DNA of 6,225 bases, taken from Balneolaceae bacterium. GTDB lineage: Bacteria > Bacteroidota > Rhodothermia > Balneolales > Balneolaceae. Within the stretch, counting starts at the first letter, position 1. Every line of letters starts with the position of its first letter. Where the stretch lies: positions 1 to 6,225 of the forward strand of contig SKZL01000032.1 of the NCBI GenBank assembly GCA_007127395.1. The letters run 5' to 3'. The notes under the pieces were generated by a model. The model was not told the DNA's origin and did not search any database. It worked only from the letters and a program-made list of their open reading frames with translations. Shown in pieces: positions 5,375-6,225 of the stretch. Made by a program: the position numbers and the translations under genes.

Positions 5375-6225
5375 TTAAGATATAGCGGTATAGGGATTTT
5401 GGCCGGTTTTGATGGAATCTTTCATGTAGACATCCCTGAACGCCCGTGCAAGAATAGTTGTAAAAACAAAAAGTGTTGCGGTATAGAATGCCCAGAAACT
5501 GATGACAAGCAGTGCAGCATATCCCTGATAGAAGAATTGATAAGCGGTAAACGCATATTCCAGATAAATACTGATGAAGAATTTGCCAAGTTCAAATAGT
5601 AAAGTGTAAGTACCTGCTGCGACCAGAGATACTTTTGCGTTCATTCTTCTTTCACTGATGAATCTGTAAATTGCGTAGAAGAGTAAGAATGTAAAGATCA
5701 ATGGAACAATACCGGTGAGCCAGTCGGATAACCACTCCAGTTCAATGACGATCTCTGTGTAAGGTATTTGGTAATTTTCAAAAGAGAAGAAAGAGATCAA
5801 TGAGATAGCCATCGTAAAAAAGATGAATACACCTCCTACAATTCCAAAGGTGAAAAAGTTGTAGATAAATTCAACTGCCGGATTTTTCCGGTCTTTTATT
5901 TCAAATACTGCGAAGAGTACATGTTTAAGGGAGTGGAATAGACCCTGAGCAAAAATTATCAAGATGATCAAGCCTATAATACCAAAAATCTGTCGTGCAC
6001 CGATTAAAGGCTGGATCATCGTTTGTATAGTGATCACTCCTTCAATCACGTCACCGCTTTCCGCTTCAAAACTTAAATCAGGAAAGAGTTCCCGCCCATA
6101 TCGTAATAATTCATCAAAGGCGGCATCAATAGATAGTACATATCCGAGAATTGAGATCAAGATCAGTGTAAAAGGAATCGCACAGATGAAAAGATTAAAT
6201 GTAATAGCAGAGGCATTAAAAAAAA
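5375..6225 (-). CDS. YihY/BrkB (UPF0761) family integral membrane protein, N-terminus outside window
   Basis: The reading frame stays open to the right edge, giving 282 visible residues. Upstream of the first TTG-type start the frame reads NASAITFNLFICAIPFTLIL, which is the typical first membrane segment of this family, so the true start lies beyond the window. About six membrane segments can be seen: the initial AITFNLFICAIPFTLILISILGY, then IFGIIGLIILIIFAQGLF, FGIVGGVFIFFTMAISLISFF, TGIVPLIFTFLLFYAIYRF, VSLVAAGTYTLLFELGKFFI and ALLVISFWAFYTATLFVFTTIL, with a short cytoplasmic-looking tail. The ERRMNAKVSLVAAGTYTLLFELGKFF stretch followed by a tyrosine-rich loop is characteristic of the family. 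Members were once called ribonuclease BN through misassignment; the function is not settled and transport or envelope roles are only suggestions. It lies 178 nt upstream of yceI on the same strand. Confidence 0.88.
   Translation of the reverse strand, partial: FFNASAITFNLFICAIPFTLILISILGYVLSIDAAFDELLRYGRELFPDLSFEAESGDVIEGVITIQTMIQPLIGARQIFGIIGLIILIIFAQGLFHSLKHVLFAVFEIKDRKNPAVEFIYNFFTFGIVGGVFIFFTMAISLISFFSFENYQIPYTEIVIELEWLSDWLTGIVPLIFTFLLFYAIYRFISERRMNAKVSLVAAGTYTLLFELGKFFISIYLEYAFTAYQFFYQGYAALLVISFWAFYTATLFVFTTILARAFRDVYMKDSIKTGQNPYTAIS

Noticed and set aside
5312..5599. Plus-strand frame of 95 codons with an AGGAGG just before its ATG and several cysteines
   Set aside because: Most of it is antisense to the well-supported YihY-family gene, the AGGAGG is only about one base from the ATG, and the protein has no recognisable features. 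It is a shadow frame.
6158..6160. TTG as the start of the YihY-family gene
   Set aside because: The frame continues upstream to the window edge and encodes a family-typical first membrane segment, so the gene is truncated by the window rather than starting here.
1..6225. CRISPR array, tRNA or rRNA genes
   Set aside because: No regularly spaced repeats and no tRNA-like cloverleaf or rRNA sequence were recognised on either strand.

Overview
The window looks chromosomal and probably comes from a Bacteroidota/Balneolota-type bacterium. The clues are the ComM (YifB) C-terminus, which has the cysteine-free NPSP variant of the family's NPCPCG motif, a DUF6580-type membrane protein, lipoproteins with LLLGC lipoboxes, and moderate-to-low GC. 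The phylum call is an inference, not a proof.

Layout: (1) Positions 1-496 hold the 3' end of a comM/yifB AAA+ gene on the + strand. (2) Positions 502-3139 are a visibly AT-richer insert with two + strand genes: a trypsin-fold serine protease lipoprotein (717-2123) and a small beta-rich lipoprotein resembling BsuPI proteinase inhibitors (2149-2706). They are followed by a decayed copy of the comM 3' end (clear from 2924, possibly from about 2771). (3) Positions 3126-6225 hold a run of ordinary minus-strand genes: an SDR oxidoreductase, a DUF6580-like membrane protein, a secreted YceI-family protein and a YihY/BrkB-family membrane protein that runs off the right edge.

The main result is the structure around comM. 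The last 27 nt of comM plus 5 nt beyond its stop (470-501) recur at 3108-3139 with 31 of 32 bases identical, including 23 identical in a row. The comM-like sequence just upstream of the second copy has diverged strongly and carries a frameshift, a 12-nt deletion and an early in-frame stop. The second repeat also encodes the C-terminus of the SDR gene on the other strand. The simplest reading is that comM and the SDR gene were once convergent neighbours overlapping by a few bases, and that a roughly 2.6-kb cassette inserted at their shared 3' ends through an att-like core. Such an insertion leaves both genes intact. No recombinase lies in the cassette, so it would be non-autonomous or have lost its integrase.

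The cargo is a tethered chymotrypsin-fold protease followed 25 nt later by a putative tethered protease inhibitor. This suggests a protease/inhibitor pair carried as a mobile accessory module. The pairing and any biological role are inferred. The minus-strand genes show DUF6580 and SDR as a tight two-gene unit, with yceI upstream ending in a strong intrinsic terminator.
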